Shown here in pieces: positions 1 to 8,684 of a DNA stretch of 40,474 nucleotides (position 1 is its first letter; the number at the start of each line of letters is the position of its first letter). The stretch covers positions 1 to 40,474 of the forward strand of contig NZ_AZGM01000073.1 in the NCBI RefSeq assembly GCF_001435935.1, given 5' to 3'. The notes under the pieces were generated by a model that had not been told where the DNA came from, did no database searches, and was given only the letters and a program-made list of their open reading frames with translations. The stretch is from Limosilactobacillus panis DSM 6035. Lineage in GTDB: Bacteria; Bacillota; Bacilli; Lactobacillales; Lactobacillaceae. The position numbers and the translations under genes are program-made.

Positions 1-41
1 AAATCCGAAGATTTCATCTAACTCCATTAATTATTTGGGAC

Positions 42-488
42 TTATGTCACAGCCCCATTTTTTACTGCAATTCTTTTCAAGTTTCGGATCACAACCGAGC
101 TCCCGTCACGAAATCGTAGTCGCTGTCGTTGCCAGTCAACGTTGACCAACTGTCCGGTGTACTGTTCATAGTAGCCGTTTTGCCCATTGAAGTAGGTAAC
201 CGTGACTAAGGGCCAAGGCCAAATTTTACTCAGCTTCTTGATCTGCTTAGTGAGGGCCAACAACTGTGAATGACTGAGGTAGTCCTTATTTCGGTAGCGT
301 TTGGCCGTCTGGTCCAGAAGTTCTTTATAACCGGTCAAAGCAGCAAACGGGGCGAACTGGCCCGCCCGGTCAATTTGGGGCATTGGCAAGTGGGCCTTCG
401 AGACGTGGCGAGGCACGTCCATTATATCGTTATAACGGGATGTATCGTTGAACTGTTTCTTCTCGGCTTCCCATTGTTTTTTGTCCAT
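42..488 (-). CDS. YolD-like protein, partner of the adjacent Y-family polymerase
   Basis: A 148-residue protein of the YolD-like family. The family core is visible at about residues 18-55: RYNDIMDVPRHVS, then a block reading DRAGQFAPFAAL. YolD proteins are usually encoded beside UvrX/UmuC-like polymerases in Firmicutes and are thought to act with them in SOS mutagenesis, by analogy with UmuD; that role is family knowledge and not visible here. Its ATG shares one base with the stop of the upstream polymerase gene (TAATG at 486-490 on the minus strand), so the two are almost certainly translationally coupled. No separate promoter is visible. Family assignment is good; biochemical role is inferred. 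Confidence 0.88.
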   Translation of the reverse strand: MDKKQWEAEKKQFNDTSRYNDIMDVPRHVSKAHLPMPQIDRAGQFAPFAALTGYKELLDQTAKRYRNKDYLSHSQLLALTKQIKKLSKIWPWPLVTVTYFNGQNGYYEQYTGQLVNVDWQRQRLRFRDGSSVVIRNLKRIAVKNGAVT

Positions 489-2002
489 TATGCCCGGTGT
501 CCCCCAATCTCCTTGTTACGTTTCTTGGCGACTGCCCCGTCCTTCAAGTCCGCGGCACGAATAATCGAATTTTTCCCAAAGCGGTCCTGCAGTTTGAGGA
601 CCATCTTTTGTACCCGTTGGTCCTGTTGACGCTGGCGACGTTCCTGGTCTGCTTTTCGTAGGTGCTGGTTGGTGTTGGTAAAGAGGTCCAGCTGTTCCGT
701 ATGGGTCATCTGGTCCGCGACCGCCTGCTTTACGAGGTGGTTAGCGGTGACGGTAACCCGGCGGACGAAGAGGTCGGGATTGACCTTCTGCCGAAACACC
801 TCCAGAAAGTGATCCGTTAGCTCCCGTGGTGATGCCGTCGGGAGTTTAGTTGTAAAACTACCGTGATCAGGGTGGGGAACCTTCCGGCCATAAAAGTCAG
901 TCGTTGTCGGCCCGTGGTAGCCGTGACCCTGGTGGAGGCTTTCGACATCGTAGTTGACCGTCAGCGAGAACTGGTCCGCAACCATGTCCCGTTTGACCAT
1001 CTGGAGGCTCAGCATGTCGACCATCTCCCGGACCACCAGTCGGGCTTCGTTGTACTTATACGGCTTAGGCAGAATAATACTGGAATAGATACCGTGGCTG
1101 CTTGACCGGTAGTTCTTAATGTCCTCCATAGTAGCTGATTCGTATCCCCAGGCATGGTCAATGATCAACTCGGCGTTCTTACCGAATTCGCGGTAGAGGA
1201 CCTCCTCGTTTAAAGGGTCGGATAATTTACCCAAGGAACAGCGGGCAATGTCACCCATTGTGTTTAGCCCCAGCTTTTGCAGACGTTTGGCGTAACCACG
1301 ACCAATCCGCCAAAAATCGGTCAACGGTGTGTGGGCCCAGAGGTAACGGCGGTATTCCTGTTCGTTCATTTGGGCGATCCGGACGCCATCCTCGTCCGCT
1401 GGAATCCGCTTGGCAACGATATCCATCGCCACTTTTGCAAGGTAGAGGTTTGTCCCAATCCCCGCCGTAGCGGTAATCTTGGTCTCCAGCTGAATCGTCT
1501 GGATCATCTCCTTGGCCAGGGCATGTGCCGAAACGTGGTGCTCAGCCAGGTAATCGGTAATGTCCATCAAAACCTCATCGATGGAGTAGGGGTGAATCTT
1601 TTCCGGTGGGAGGTAACGGAGGTAAATTTCGTAAATCTCCGCACTCTTCTTTAAGTAGAAGGACATTCGCGGCGGGACAATCTTGAAGCCAATCCGCAAA
1701 CAGGGGTTACGCAAGAGCTGCGACCGATAAGCGGAGCTATACTTGGCTAACCGGTGGTGGGGCGCCTTTTGAGAACGCTCCCGGTTCAACTTTCCCACAA
1801 TTTGCTCGACTTCGAAGAGGCGGGGGCGACCTGGTACCCCAAACTGCTTAAGGGCCGGGGAGACGGCTAGGCAGATGGTCTTGCTTGTCCGGGACTCATC
1901 GGCGACCACGAGGTTTGTGGTCAGCGGGTTGAGGTGGTGGGCGGCACACTCCGCTGAGGCATAGAAGGATTTGAGGTCAATTGCCAAGTAGGTGCGGGCC
2001 AC
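488..2002 (-). CDS. Y-family DNA polymerase, UvrX/UmuC-like (SOS translesion polymerase)
   Basis: Error-prone DNA polymerase of the Y family, about 504 residues, longer than dinB (about 350) and typical of the UvrX/UmuC-like type. Palm motifs are visible: YLAIDLKSFYAS near the N-terminus (first catalytic Asp) and YSIDEVLMDIT (second acidic pair) near residue 140, followed by the helix-hairpin region (GIGTNLYLAK, then the GLNTMGDIARCS segment). The C-terminus is basic and rich in Gln and Arg. I chose GTG at 2002 because AAAGGAGGG lies six bases upstream; an ATG at 2020 would overlap that ribosome binding site. It is followed by a coupled YolD gene and preceded by a promoter overlapped by a LexA-like box, which fits DNA-damage induction. 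Such polymerases are also common on plasmids and conjugative elements, so acquired origin is possible, but no mobility gene is seen. Confidence 0.93.
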   Translation of the reverse strand: MARTYLAIDLKSFYASAECAAHHLNPLTTNLVVADESRTSKTICLAVSPALKQFGVPGRPRLFEVEQIVGKLNRERSQKAPHHRLAKYSSAYRSQLLRNPCLRIGFKIVPPRMSFYLKKSAEIYEIYLRYLPPEKIHPYSIDEVLMDITDYLAEHHVSAHALAKEMIQTIQLETKITATAGIGTNLYLAKVAMDIVAKRIPADEDGVRIAQMNEQEYRRYLWAHTPLTDFWRIGRGYAKRLQKLGLNTMGDIARCSLGKLSDPLNEEVLYREFGKNAELIIDHAWGYESATMEDIKNYRSSSHGIYSSIILPKPYKYNEARLVVREMVDMLSLQMVKRDMVADQFSLTVNYDVESLHQGHGYHGPTTTDFYGRKVPHPDHGSFTTKLPTASPRELTDHFLEVFRQKVNPDLFVRRVTVTANHLVKQAVADQMTHTEQLDLFTNTNQHLRKADQERRQRQQDQRVQKMVLKLQDRFGKNSIIRAADLKDGAVAKKRNKEIGGHRA

Positions 2003-2034
2003 GGTTAGCCCTCCTTTCATCAGATTCTTATTCC

Positions 2035-2070
2035 ATTATACGGGGACTTTTTGTCCGGAACAAGCGTTTG
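2035..2070 (-). promoter_or_regulatory. SOS promoter with LexA/DinR-like box for the polymerase-YolD operon
   Basis: On the minus strand, TTGTTC (2063-2058) and TATAAT (2040-2035) are separated by 17 bases. A 14-base element reading CAAACGCTTGTTCC on that strand (2070-2057) matches the Gram-positive LexA consensus CGAACRNRYGTTYC at 12 of 14 positions and covers the -35 hexamer. A repressor bound there would block RNA polymerase. The match is seen in the sequence; LexA control is inferred from the motif and from the gene type downstream. Confidence 0.75.
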
Positions 2071-2080
2071 CCTTGCCCGC

Positions 2081-2109
2081 TTGCCTTTTGGGGCGAAAAT
2101 CGTTAGAAT
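2081..2109 (+). promoter_or_regulatory. promoter of the trpS T-box transcript
   Basis: TTGCCT (2081-2086) and TAGAAT (2104-2109) are spaced by 17 bases. Transcription should start near 2116, just before the T-box stem I. It lies back to back with the SOS promoter of the polymerase operon. Confidence 0.75.
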
Positions 2110-2115
2110 ATAGAC

Positions 2116-3319
<1,204 letters not shown>

Positions 3320-3341
3320 AATATAATTGAAAATGAGGGAC

Positions 3342-3379
3342 GCCCTTCGTATTCGTTAATTTGAGTACGAGGGGCTTTT
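3342..3379 (+). terminator. Rho-independent terminator after trpS
   Basis: A 13-bp hairpin (3342-3354 with 3363-3375, with G-U pairs) is followed by a T-rich run. It ends the trpS transcript. Confidence 0.85.
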
Positions 3380-3398
3380 CTCTCACAAAAAAAGTTGC

Positions 3399-3424
3399 GA
3401 AACACCAGTAACAATTAGTGTTTC
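3399..3424. repeat. inverted repeat GAAACAC/GTGTTTC upstream of ppx
   Basis: GAAACAC (3399-3405) and GTGTTTC (3418-3424) form a perfect 7-bp inverted repeat with a 12-base spacer. It lies between the trpS terminator and the ppx operon where a promoter must sit, and no T run follows. An operator is the likelier reading, but its protein is unknown. Confidence 0.4.
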
Positions 3425-3497
3425 ACGGAACGGAACATGGTAACATAAAAGAGATCGATTCTTTTAAATTAAATTTAATGTAGCGGAGGTGAAAATA

Positions 3498-4433
3498 GTG
3501 GAAAACCTCGCAATTGTTGACCTCGGCTCTAACTCGGCACGGATGGCAATTACAGAAGTTGCACCGGATGGCCGTTTTCGTGAAATCAAGCGGGTAAAGG
3601 AAAATACCCGCCTTTCTGAAGGAATGGGGCGCGAAAAGGTGCTCCAAGAAGCAGCGATGACGCGGACAATTGAAGCTCTGAAGCGTTTTAAGCAGCTCTA
3701 TGAAGGAATTCCCAACGTCAAAGTTCGGGCAATCACCACGGCAGCTGTTCGTCAGGCCCAGAATCGTCAGGAATTCTTGAACCGGGTGCAGAAGGAAGTT
3801 GGCATCCAGCTTCAGGTTTTGTCGGGTAAAAAAGAGGCGTATTACGACTACTTGGGAGTCATTCGGACCCTTAAGCTTAACCACTGTTTAATTTTAGATG
3901 TTGGTGGGGCAAGCTGTGAACTGGTGTTAGTTCAACAGCGCCGCGCCCGGGACTTGATCTCGATTCCGGTTGGTGCGGTCAACCTTTCGGAGCAGTTCCA
4001 CCTGAATGGTTATGTGCGTTCGGTGGACCTATTTCGGGCCCAGGTAGCGATGAATGACCGTCTGAAGAAGATTCCCTGGCTGCGTTACGCAACGCGGGTG
4101 CCAATCGTCCTCCTTGGCGGTGCTAACCGGACCCTGGCCCGGATGACCTGGGCCTACCACCACCGCCATCACCGGCGGACAATTCACGGTTACCAGCTTA
4201 GCGCCCGGGCGGTTTACGCCACTTATCGGGAGCTGTTGAACCGGAACTTGGCTCAGCGCAAGCGGATCCCGGGCCTGGAGCCGGAACGGGCGGACATTAT
4301 TGTCGGGGGGATGCTCCCCTTAGTCAGCCTTCTCCAGCGGAACACCGATGGCCGGGTAATCTTTTCGGAGAGCGGTGTCCGGGAAGGTATCATTACCGAA
4401 TACGTCAACCAAAGGAAGAAGAACAATGAGTGA
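3498..4433 (+). CDS. ppx: Ppx/GppA family phosphatase (exopolyphosphatase-like)
   Basis: A member of the ASKHA-fold Ppx/GppA family, which hydrolyses polyphosphate or pppGpp. Both phosphate-binding loops are visible: DLGSNSARMAITE near the N-terminus and LILDVGGASCELVLV near residue 135. At about 311 residues it matches the short, single-unit (Ppx2-like) type without a C-terminal HD domain. I chose GTG 3498 because GGAGGT (3485-3490) lies seven bases upstream; the in-frame GTG at 3489 is inside that site. No polyphosphate kinase gene is adjacent. It overlaps the HMG-CoA reductase gene by eight bases and heads that operon. Substrate (polyP versus pppGpp) cannot be decided from sequence. Confidence 0.88.
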   Translation: MENLAIVDLGSNSARMAITEVAPDGRFREIKRVKENTRLSEGMGREKVLQEAAMTRTIEALKRFKQLYEGIPNVKVRAITTAAVRQAQNRQEFLNRVQKEVGIQLQVLSGKKEAYYDYLGVIRTLKLNHCLILDVGGASCELVLVQQRRARDLISIPVGAVNLSEQFHLNGYVRSVDLFRAQVAMNDRLKKIPWLRYATRVPIVLLGGANRTLARMTWAYHHRHHRRTIHGYQLSARAVYATYRELLNRNLAQRKRIPGLEPERADIIVGGMLPLVSLLQRNTDGRVIFSESGVREGIITEYVNQRKKNNE

Positions 4434-5676
4434 TTGGCAACACGGCTTTTATAAATTGTCACCAGAGGAGCGGCGGCAGCGGCTAACGGCAGCCCTGAAG
4501 CTACCGGCCTCCGTGAGCAACCTATTGGCTGACCACGCGTCTGTCCTGGGTAACCAGCTGGTGGAAAACTACCTCACGGATTATTCCCTGCCAGAAGGGG
4601 TGGCCCTAAAACTTGTCGTCAATGGCCAGGAATACCAGGTACCAATGGTGGTTGAAGAACCGTCCGTTATTGCGGCGGCTTCCAATGGCGCACAGCGGGT
4701 CGCCAAGAGTGGCGGCTTCACTGCCAAAAAGCAAAGCCGGGAACTGGTTGGTCAGGTGGTGGTGGAACCACGCGGTGATGTCAGTACCGACTTAACTTGG
4801 CTAAGGCAACACACAAGCGCGATGCTTAAGGTCGCTAACGATGCGCACCCGTCAATGCAGCGGCGCGGCGGCGGGGCCCAAAACGTCCATTTACGGACCC
4901 CGGGCCGCTTTATCAGTGTGGACCTGGGAATTGACGTTTGCCAGGCGATGGGGGCCAACAGTGTCAACACGATGGCCGAAGCGGTCGGCAAGTGGCTGCG
5001 GGCCCAGGACTTTAACGTCCTCTGCGCAATCCTGAGTAACTACGCAACCGCCAGTCTGCAGACGGTCACGTGTACGGTGGCCTTCCAAGACCTGGCGACT
5101 CCCCAGATGCCGGGGCAAAGAGTTGCGGAGCGGATTGCGGCGTTAAGCGCCCTTGCCCAAACTGACCCCTACCGGGCGGTGACCCACAACAAGGGAATTA
5201 TGAACGGGATTGACGCCGTCTTAATTGCCAGTGGCAATGACTGGCGCGCCATCGAAGCGGGTGCCCATGCCTATGCCGTGCGTGATGGTCAGTACCGGGG
5301 CCTCAGTAGTTGGCAAGTGGAAGATGGCCAGCTAGTCGGACGCTTAACCCTTCCGTTACCGGTGGGGGTTGTTGGGGGCTCAATTGGCCTGAACCTGTTG
5401 ACCCGGGCAAACTATCGGATTAGTGGTATCAAGACGGCTGAAGAATTAGCAGCTGTGACCGCCAGTGTCGGTTTGGCCCAAAACCTGGCTGCACTGCGGG
5501 CCCTTGCCAGTGCCGGAATTCAGGCGGGCCATATGAAACTCCAGTACCGGTCACTGGCAATTAGCGTGGGGGCCCAGCCGGCGGAGGTTCCACTGGTGAC
5601 GAAGCGTTTGGCCCAACTCAACCATGTGGACCAGGCAGTAGCCCGGCGGGTACTCGATGAAATAAGAAAGGATTAA
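4426..5676 (+). CDS. mvaA: hydroxymethylglutaryl-CoA reductase, degradative-type (class II)
   Basis: Mevalonate pathway enzyme reducing HMG-CoA to mevalonate for isoprenoids, 416 residues with no membrane domain, as in class II enzymes. The four catalytic residues of the family can be placed: Glu in VVEEPS (residues 77-78), Lys256 in HNKGIMNGID, Asp272 in GNDWRA and His369 in GIQAGHMKLQ. The dinucleotide-binding segment reads MGANSVNTMAEAV. ATG 4426 has an AAGGAAG site upstream and overlaps the end of ppx. Interestingly ispE, a gene named for the other (MEP) isoprenoid route, is also present at 23851; in lactobacilli lacking the full MEP route it is retained as a conserved gene. Confidence 0.96.
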   Translation: MSDWQHGFYKLSPEERRQRLTAALKLPASVSNLLADHASVLGNQLVENYLTDYSLPEGVALKLVVNGQEYQVPMVVEEPSVIAAASNGAQRVAKSGGFTAKKQSRELVGQVVVEPRGDVSTDLTWLRQHTSAMLKVANDAHPSMQRRGGGAQNVHLRTPGRFISVDLGIDVCQAMGANSVNTMAEAVGKWLRAQDFNVLCAILSNYATASLQTVTCTVAFQDLATPQMPGQRVAERIAALSALAQTDPYRAVTHNKGIMNGIDAVLIASGNDWRAIEAGAHAYAVRDGQYRGLSSWQVEDGQLVGRLTLPLPVGVVGGSIGLNLLTRANYRISGIKTAEELAAVTASVGLAQNLAALRALASAGIQAGHMKLQYRSLAISVGAQPAEVPLVTKRLAQLNHVDQAVARRVLDEIRKD

Positions 5677-5680
5677 TTGC

Positions 5681-6640
5681 ATGAGTGAAGAAATTAAGTT
5701 AAATGCGGCGAACCAGGAACTGCTTAAGCAGGTTAACGAACTCTATCCTGAGGGGACCGTTTTTGTTCAGTTTCATGGTGAAAAATCGGGTTACGTCCGT
5801 CATGACCAGGCAACCCAGAAGACGCTGCCGGGCGGACTCTTTATCATTGTGACCGACCTGACCGCGCCCAACTACACGGCCTCCCATGAGCTCCTCCACC
5901 TCTTGATGCTCTTGCGCGGCTTTCCCCAGATCTTTTTCCAACTTTCCCTGGGTGATAAGCAGCTTGATGAACAGATGATGATCATGTCGACGGACCTGTA
6001 CAACGTTGCCATGCACCGAGTCGTGGTCGCTGAACAACGAAAGCACGGCTTCATTGATGAACAAATTGAGCAGGAATACCTGAAGGGGATTGAACACACC
6101 CTGACGCCGGAAGGGGAAAAGGGGGATGAGGAGAAGACCCTCCGTCTTTTGACCCTCCTTGACGCCTTGGTATTCTACGGTGACCACCTGGACCAGTACG
6201 AAGAAACGCTGAAGGCTAAGTACCCAGAAGCATTAGCCGCAGCCAAGAAGATGTACGCAACGATCACCGCCAAGCCGATTAAGACACCATTTGACATGCG
6301 GCGGTCAATCATCAAGATTTACTCCTTGTTTGACCAACAGATGCAAGAGTGGAACCTGCCGGCCCTCCACAACAACGAGTACACGACCCTTTCACCAGTC
6401 CTGAGCGAGCGGCAATTGCGGTTGAGCCTCCGCCAGGTCTTTGAAATCTACCACTCTGATATGAAGGAGCGGGGAACGAAGAAGCGGGCGTACATTGGCA
6501 TTCGGCGTAGCGACCGGCAGAATTCGTTTACCATGCCGGCCCCCCAACCGGAGACACCAGAAATGTTTAAGCGTATTTACGCCCAACCGGTGAAGAAGTT
6601 TCTTGAGCAACACAGTATCCCATATATTGTAAGGAAGTAA
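5681..6640 (+). CDS. uncharacterised protein with HELLH zincin-like motif
   Basis: A 319-residue soluble protein that I do not firmly recognise; I vaguely recall lactobacillar homologues labelled 'IpaB/EvcA family', a name that says little. There is no signal peptide or membrane segment. Residues 67-75 read ASHELLHLL, containing an HExxH pattern (His69, Glu70, His73) like the zinc site of metallopeptidases, set in a hydrophobic helix as in true zincins. A later acidic/His stretch (YGDHLDQYEE, around residue 166) could provide a third ligand, but this is a guess. The C-terminal part is basic. It starts four bases after the HMG-CoA reductase stop and is followed four bases later by the sirtuin, so it is co-transcribed with both. 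Confidence 0.75.
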   Translation: MSEEIKLNAANQELLKQVNELYPEGTVFVQFHGEKSGYVRHDQATQKTLPGGLFIIVTDLTAPNYTASHELLHLLMLLRGFPQIFFQLSLGDKQLDEQMMIMSTDLYNVAMHRVVVAEQRKHGFIDEQIEQEYLKGIEHTLTPEGEKGDEEKTLRLLTLLDALVFYGDHLDQYEETLKAKYPEALAAAKKMYATITAKPIKTPFDMRRSIIKIYSLFDQQMQEWNLPALHNNEYTTLSPVLSERQLRLSLRQVFEIYHSDMKERGTKKRAYIGIRRSDRQNSFTMPAPQPETPEMFKRIYAQPVKKFLEQHSIPYIVRK

Positions 6641-6644
6641 TTAG

Positions 6645-7343
6645 ATGGACACGAATATTCAAGCAAAGTTTGATAACGCAAAGCACATTGTTTTCCTGAC
6701 TGGGGCGGGCGTTTCGACAGCCTCCGGGATTCCGGATTTTCGGTCGGCAAACGGCCTCTACACCCAGAACCGGAATGCGGAATACTACCTGAGTCACCGC
6801 TACTTTATAAGTGATCCGGAAGGATTTTACGAATTTTGCAAGAAGAATCTCTACTTTCCTGATGCTAAACCAAATATCATTCATGAAAAGCAGGCGGCCC
6901 TGACCCAGCAGGACCGTGCGACGGTGATTACGCAAAATATTGATAACCTGTACGAAGAAGCGGGCACCAAGCACCTGATCGATTTCCACGGGGACCTCTA
7001 CAACGTGTTTTGTGAAAAGTGCGGTAAGACGGTTCCGGTTGAAGACTACCTGAAGAGTCGGATTCACGAGGAAGATGGCGGACCGCTGCGCCCGGATATC
7101 GTTCTCTATGATGAAGGAATCAAGCAGGAAAACATCATCAATTCTGTCCGGGCAATGCAAGGCGCCGACCTTGTGGTAATCGTTGGGACGTCCATGAAGG
7201 TCTACCCGTTTGCTGGCCTGCTGGAATACCGGAATAAGAACGCGGAAGTAATTGCCATTAACCGGCAGAAGTTGTCGTTTGGCTTTGACTTTACGATGGT
7301 TCAAGAAGACGCCACAAAGTTCTTTGCCGAATTAGATGTGTAA
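6645..7343 (+). CDS. NAD-dependent protein deacylase (sirtuin, SIR2 family)
   Basis: A 232-residue sirtuin. NAD-binding motifs are clear: FLTGAGVSTASGIPDFRS (residues 17-34), TQNIDNLYEEAG (97-108) and the catalytic His115 in DFHGD, with GTS at 181-183. The zinc module is incomplete: one CxxC pair is present (Cys123, Cys126), but where the second pair normally stands the sequence reads HEEDGGPLRPD (141-151) with no cysteines. So it either uses other ligands or lacks structural zinc. It is the last gene of the ppx-mvaA operon and is not linked to a macrodomain gene, so it is not obviously the SirTM type. Its substrates are unknown. Confidence 0.92.
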   Translation: MDTNIQAKFDNAKHIVFLTGAGVSTASGIPDFRSANGLYTQNRNAEYYLSHRYFISDPEGFYEFCKKNLYFPDAKPNIIHEKQAALTQQDRATVITQNIDNLYEEAGTKHLIDFHGDLYNVFCEKCGKTVPVEDYLKSRIHEEDGGPLRPDIVLYDEGIKQENIINSVRAMQGADLVVIVGTSMKVYPFAGLLEYRNKNAEVIAINRQKLSFGFDFTMVQEDATKFFAELDV

Positions 7344-7391
7344 AAAATAAGCTGGGGAAAGCTTGTGATAGCTTTCCCCAGCTTATTTTTT
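7342..7391 (+). terminator. 22-bp perfect Rho-independent terminator after the sirtuin gene
   Basis: A perfect inverted repeat of 22 bp (7342-7363 with 7370-7391, six-base loop) begins with an A run and ends with a T run. It overlaps the sirtuin stop codon and closes the ppx-mvaA operon. Confidence 0.95.
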
Positions 7392-7411
7392 CTTAAAACT
7401 ACATTTACTTA

Positions 7412-7441
7412 TCGCCAAGCCAGGATAAAATCAGATATAAT
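7412..7441 (+). promoter_or_regulatory. probable promoter of the aldo/keto reductase gene
   Basis: A perfect TATAAT at 7436-7441 is preceded at 18 bases by the weak hexamer TCGCCA (7412-7417). The leader is about 35 bases. Confidence 0.55.
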
Positions 7442-7480
7442 GATGGAAACGAAAACGCTGACAACGAAAGGAGCATGACA

Positions 7481-8455
7481 ATGGTTAAATTTGGTCATTC
7501 AACAGTTGAAGCAAACCCACTAGGATTAGGGACAAACGCCGTTGGGGGTTACAACCTCTTCCCGGGCCTTAGTGATGACGATGGCCGCAAGTTAGTTGAG
7601 GCGGCACTGGCAAACGGGATTAACCTTCTCGATACGGCCTACGTATACGGGCTAGGTCATTCCGAGGAACTGGTCGGCGAGGTTGTCAAAGAGCATTCCC
7701 GTGATCAGATTGTGATTGCCACGAAGGGCGCCCACGACTTCTCCACTGGTGAAGAGGTCATCAACAACGATCCCCAGTTTCTGGCGGACCAGGTCAACAA
7801 GAGCCTGGAACGGTTGGGAACGGATTACATCGACATTTACTACATCCACTTCCCGGACCACGATACGCCAAAGGCAGAGGCAGTGGGGGCCCTCCAGCGC
7901 CTGCGTGAAGAAGGAAAGATTCGGGCGATTGGCTTATCCAACTTTAGTCTCGACCAGATTAAAGAAGCTAACGCGGACGGCTATGTTGACGTTGTTGAAG
8001 ACGAATTCAGCCTTCTTCACCAGGACCACCTGACGGACGGGATGCTGGACTACCTGCATGACAACCAGATTAGCTTTGTGCCATACTTCCCATTGGCTTC
8101 CGGCCTGCTAACTGGTAAGTATGACCAGGATGTGACGTTCCCGAAGGATGACATCCGCAGCCAGATTGCGGACTTTAAGGAACCACGCTACAGTGCCATC
8201 CTGGCAGCGGTTGATAAGGTGCGGCCGATTGCTGCTAACCATCATGCAACATTGGCCCAAACAATTCTGGCGTGGTACCTACAAAACCCACTGATTACGG
8301 CCGTAATCCCGGGAGCCAAGCGGGCTGACCAGGTAATTAGCAACGCTAAGGCAATGGACGTGACCCTGACTTCTGAAGAATACGGGCAAATCGAAGCGGC
8401 CTTTAAGGAATTTGCAAAGGTGAAGAGCGGTAAGTCACTAAAGGATCCAGACTAA
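7481..8455 (+). CDS. aldo/keto reductase
   Basis: NAD(P)H-dependent oxidoreductase of the aldo/keto reductase superfamily, about 324 residues. The catalytic tetrad is visible: Asp51 and Tyr56 in LLDTAYVYGLGHSEE, Lys82 in VIATKG and His123 in IYYIHFPD. The C-terminal cofactor-binding element reads AVIPGAKRADQV. I prefer ATG 7481 because AAAGGAG (7467-7473) sits seven bases upstream; the in-frame ATG at 7475 is only one base from it. The gene is monocistronic, with its own promoter and terminator. The physiological substrate is unknown; many lactobacillar members reduce small aldehydes. Confidence 0.95.
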   Translation: MVKFGHSTVEANPLGLGTNAVGGYNLFPGLSDDDGRKLVEAALANGINLLDTAYVYGLGHSEELVGEVVKEHSRDQIVIATKGAHDFSTGEEVINNDPQFLADQVNKSLERLGTDYIDIYYIHFPDHDTPKAEAVGALQRLREEGKIRAIGLSNFSLDQIKEANADGYVDVVEDEFSLLHQDHLTDGMLDYLHDNQISFVPYFPLASGLLTGKYDQDVTFPKDDIRSQIADFKEPRYSAILAAVDKVRPIAANHHATLAQTILAWYLQNPLITAVIPGAKRADQVISNAKAMDVTLTSEEYGQIEAAFKEFAKVKSGKSLKDPD

Positions 8456-8459
8456 AAAT

Positions 8460-8499
8460 AAAAGCGCCTAACGAGAATTTCTCGCTAGGCGCTTTTGCT
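8460..8499. terminator. bidirectional terminator between the reductase and feo genes
   Basis: Hairpin arms at 8460-8475 and 8481-8496 (one mismatch) are flanked by A and T runs on both sides, so it can stop the reductase transcript and the converging feo transcript. Confidence 0.88.
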
Positions 8500-8500
8500 T

Positions 8501-8674
8501 TTAAAGGGTTAAATGCTGCCGTGTTTGGCGGTTCTTTAGCTGCTTGAGCTCACAATCGTAGTCGCAGGCGGCACACTTGCCACCCGTCTTGACCTTTTTG
8601 AAGGTGCGGATGATGACCCAGACGGCCAGACCGATGATTGCAGCAATGATTAACAGGTTAACTAGTAGTTTCAT
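8501..8674 (-). CDS. FeoB-associated Cys-rich membrane protein
   Basis: A 57-residue protein. It begins MKLLVNLLIIAAIIGLAVWV, a single membrane helix over residues 3-24, followed by a basic stretch and a cysteine cluster KCAACDYDC (Cys34, Cys37, Cys41). This is the architecture of the small FeoB-associated Cys-rich proteins found after feoB in Firmicutes. An AGGAGG site overlaps the feoB stop, 6 bases before this ATG, so translation is coupled. A role in metal binding or assembly of the FeoB transporter is inferred from neighbourhood and the cysteines. Confidence 0.85.
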   Translation of the reverse strand: MKLLVNLLIIAAIIGLAVWVIIRTFKKVKTGGKCAACDYDCELKQLKNRQTRQHLTL

Positions 8675-8684
8675 AATTGTCCTC

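Noticed and set aside
863-1654. Plus-strand ORFs opposite the polymerase gene
   Set aside because: They are antisense shadows with no ribosome binding site, and the minus-strand product is a clear Y-family polymerase.
42-2070. Mobile element carrying the YolD-polymerase pair
   Set aside because: Such pairs are frequent on plasmids and ICEs, but no integrase, transposase, terminal repeat or att-like duplication is visible in the window.
7475-7480. ATG 7475 as the aldo/keto reductase start
   Set aside because: It would be one base from the AAAGGAG site; ATG 7481 has proper spacing.
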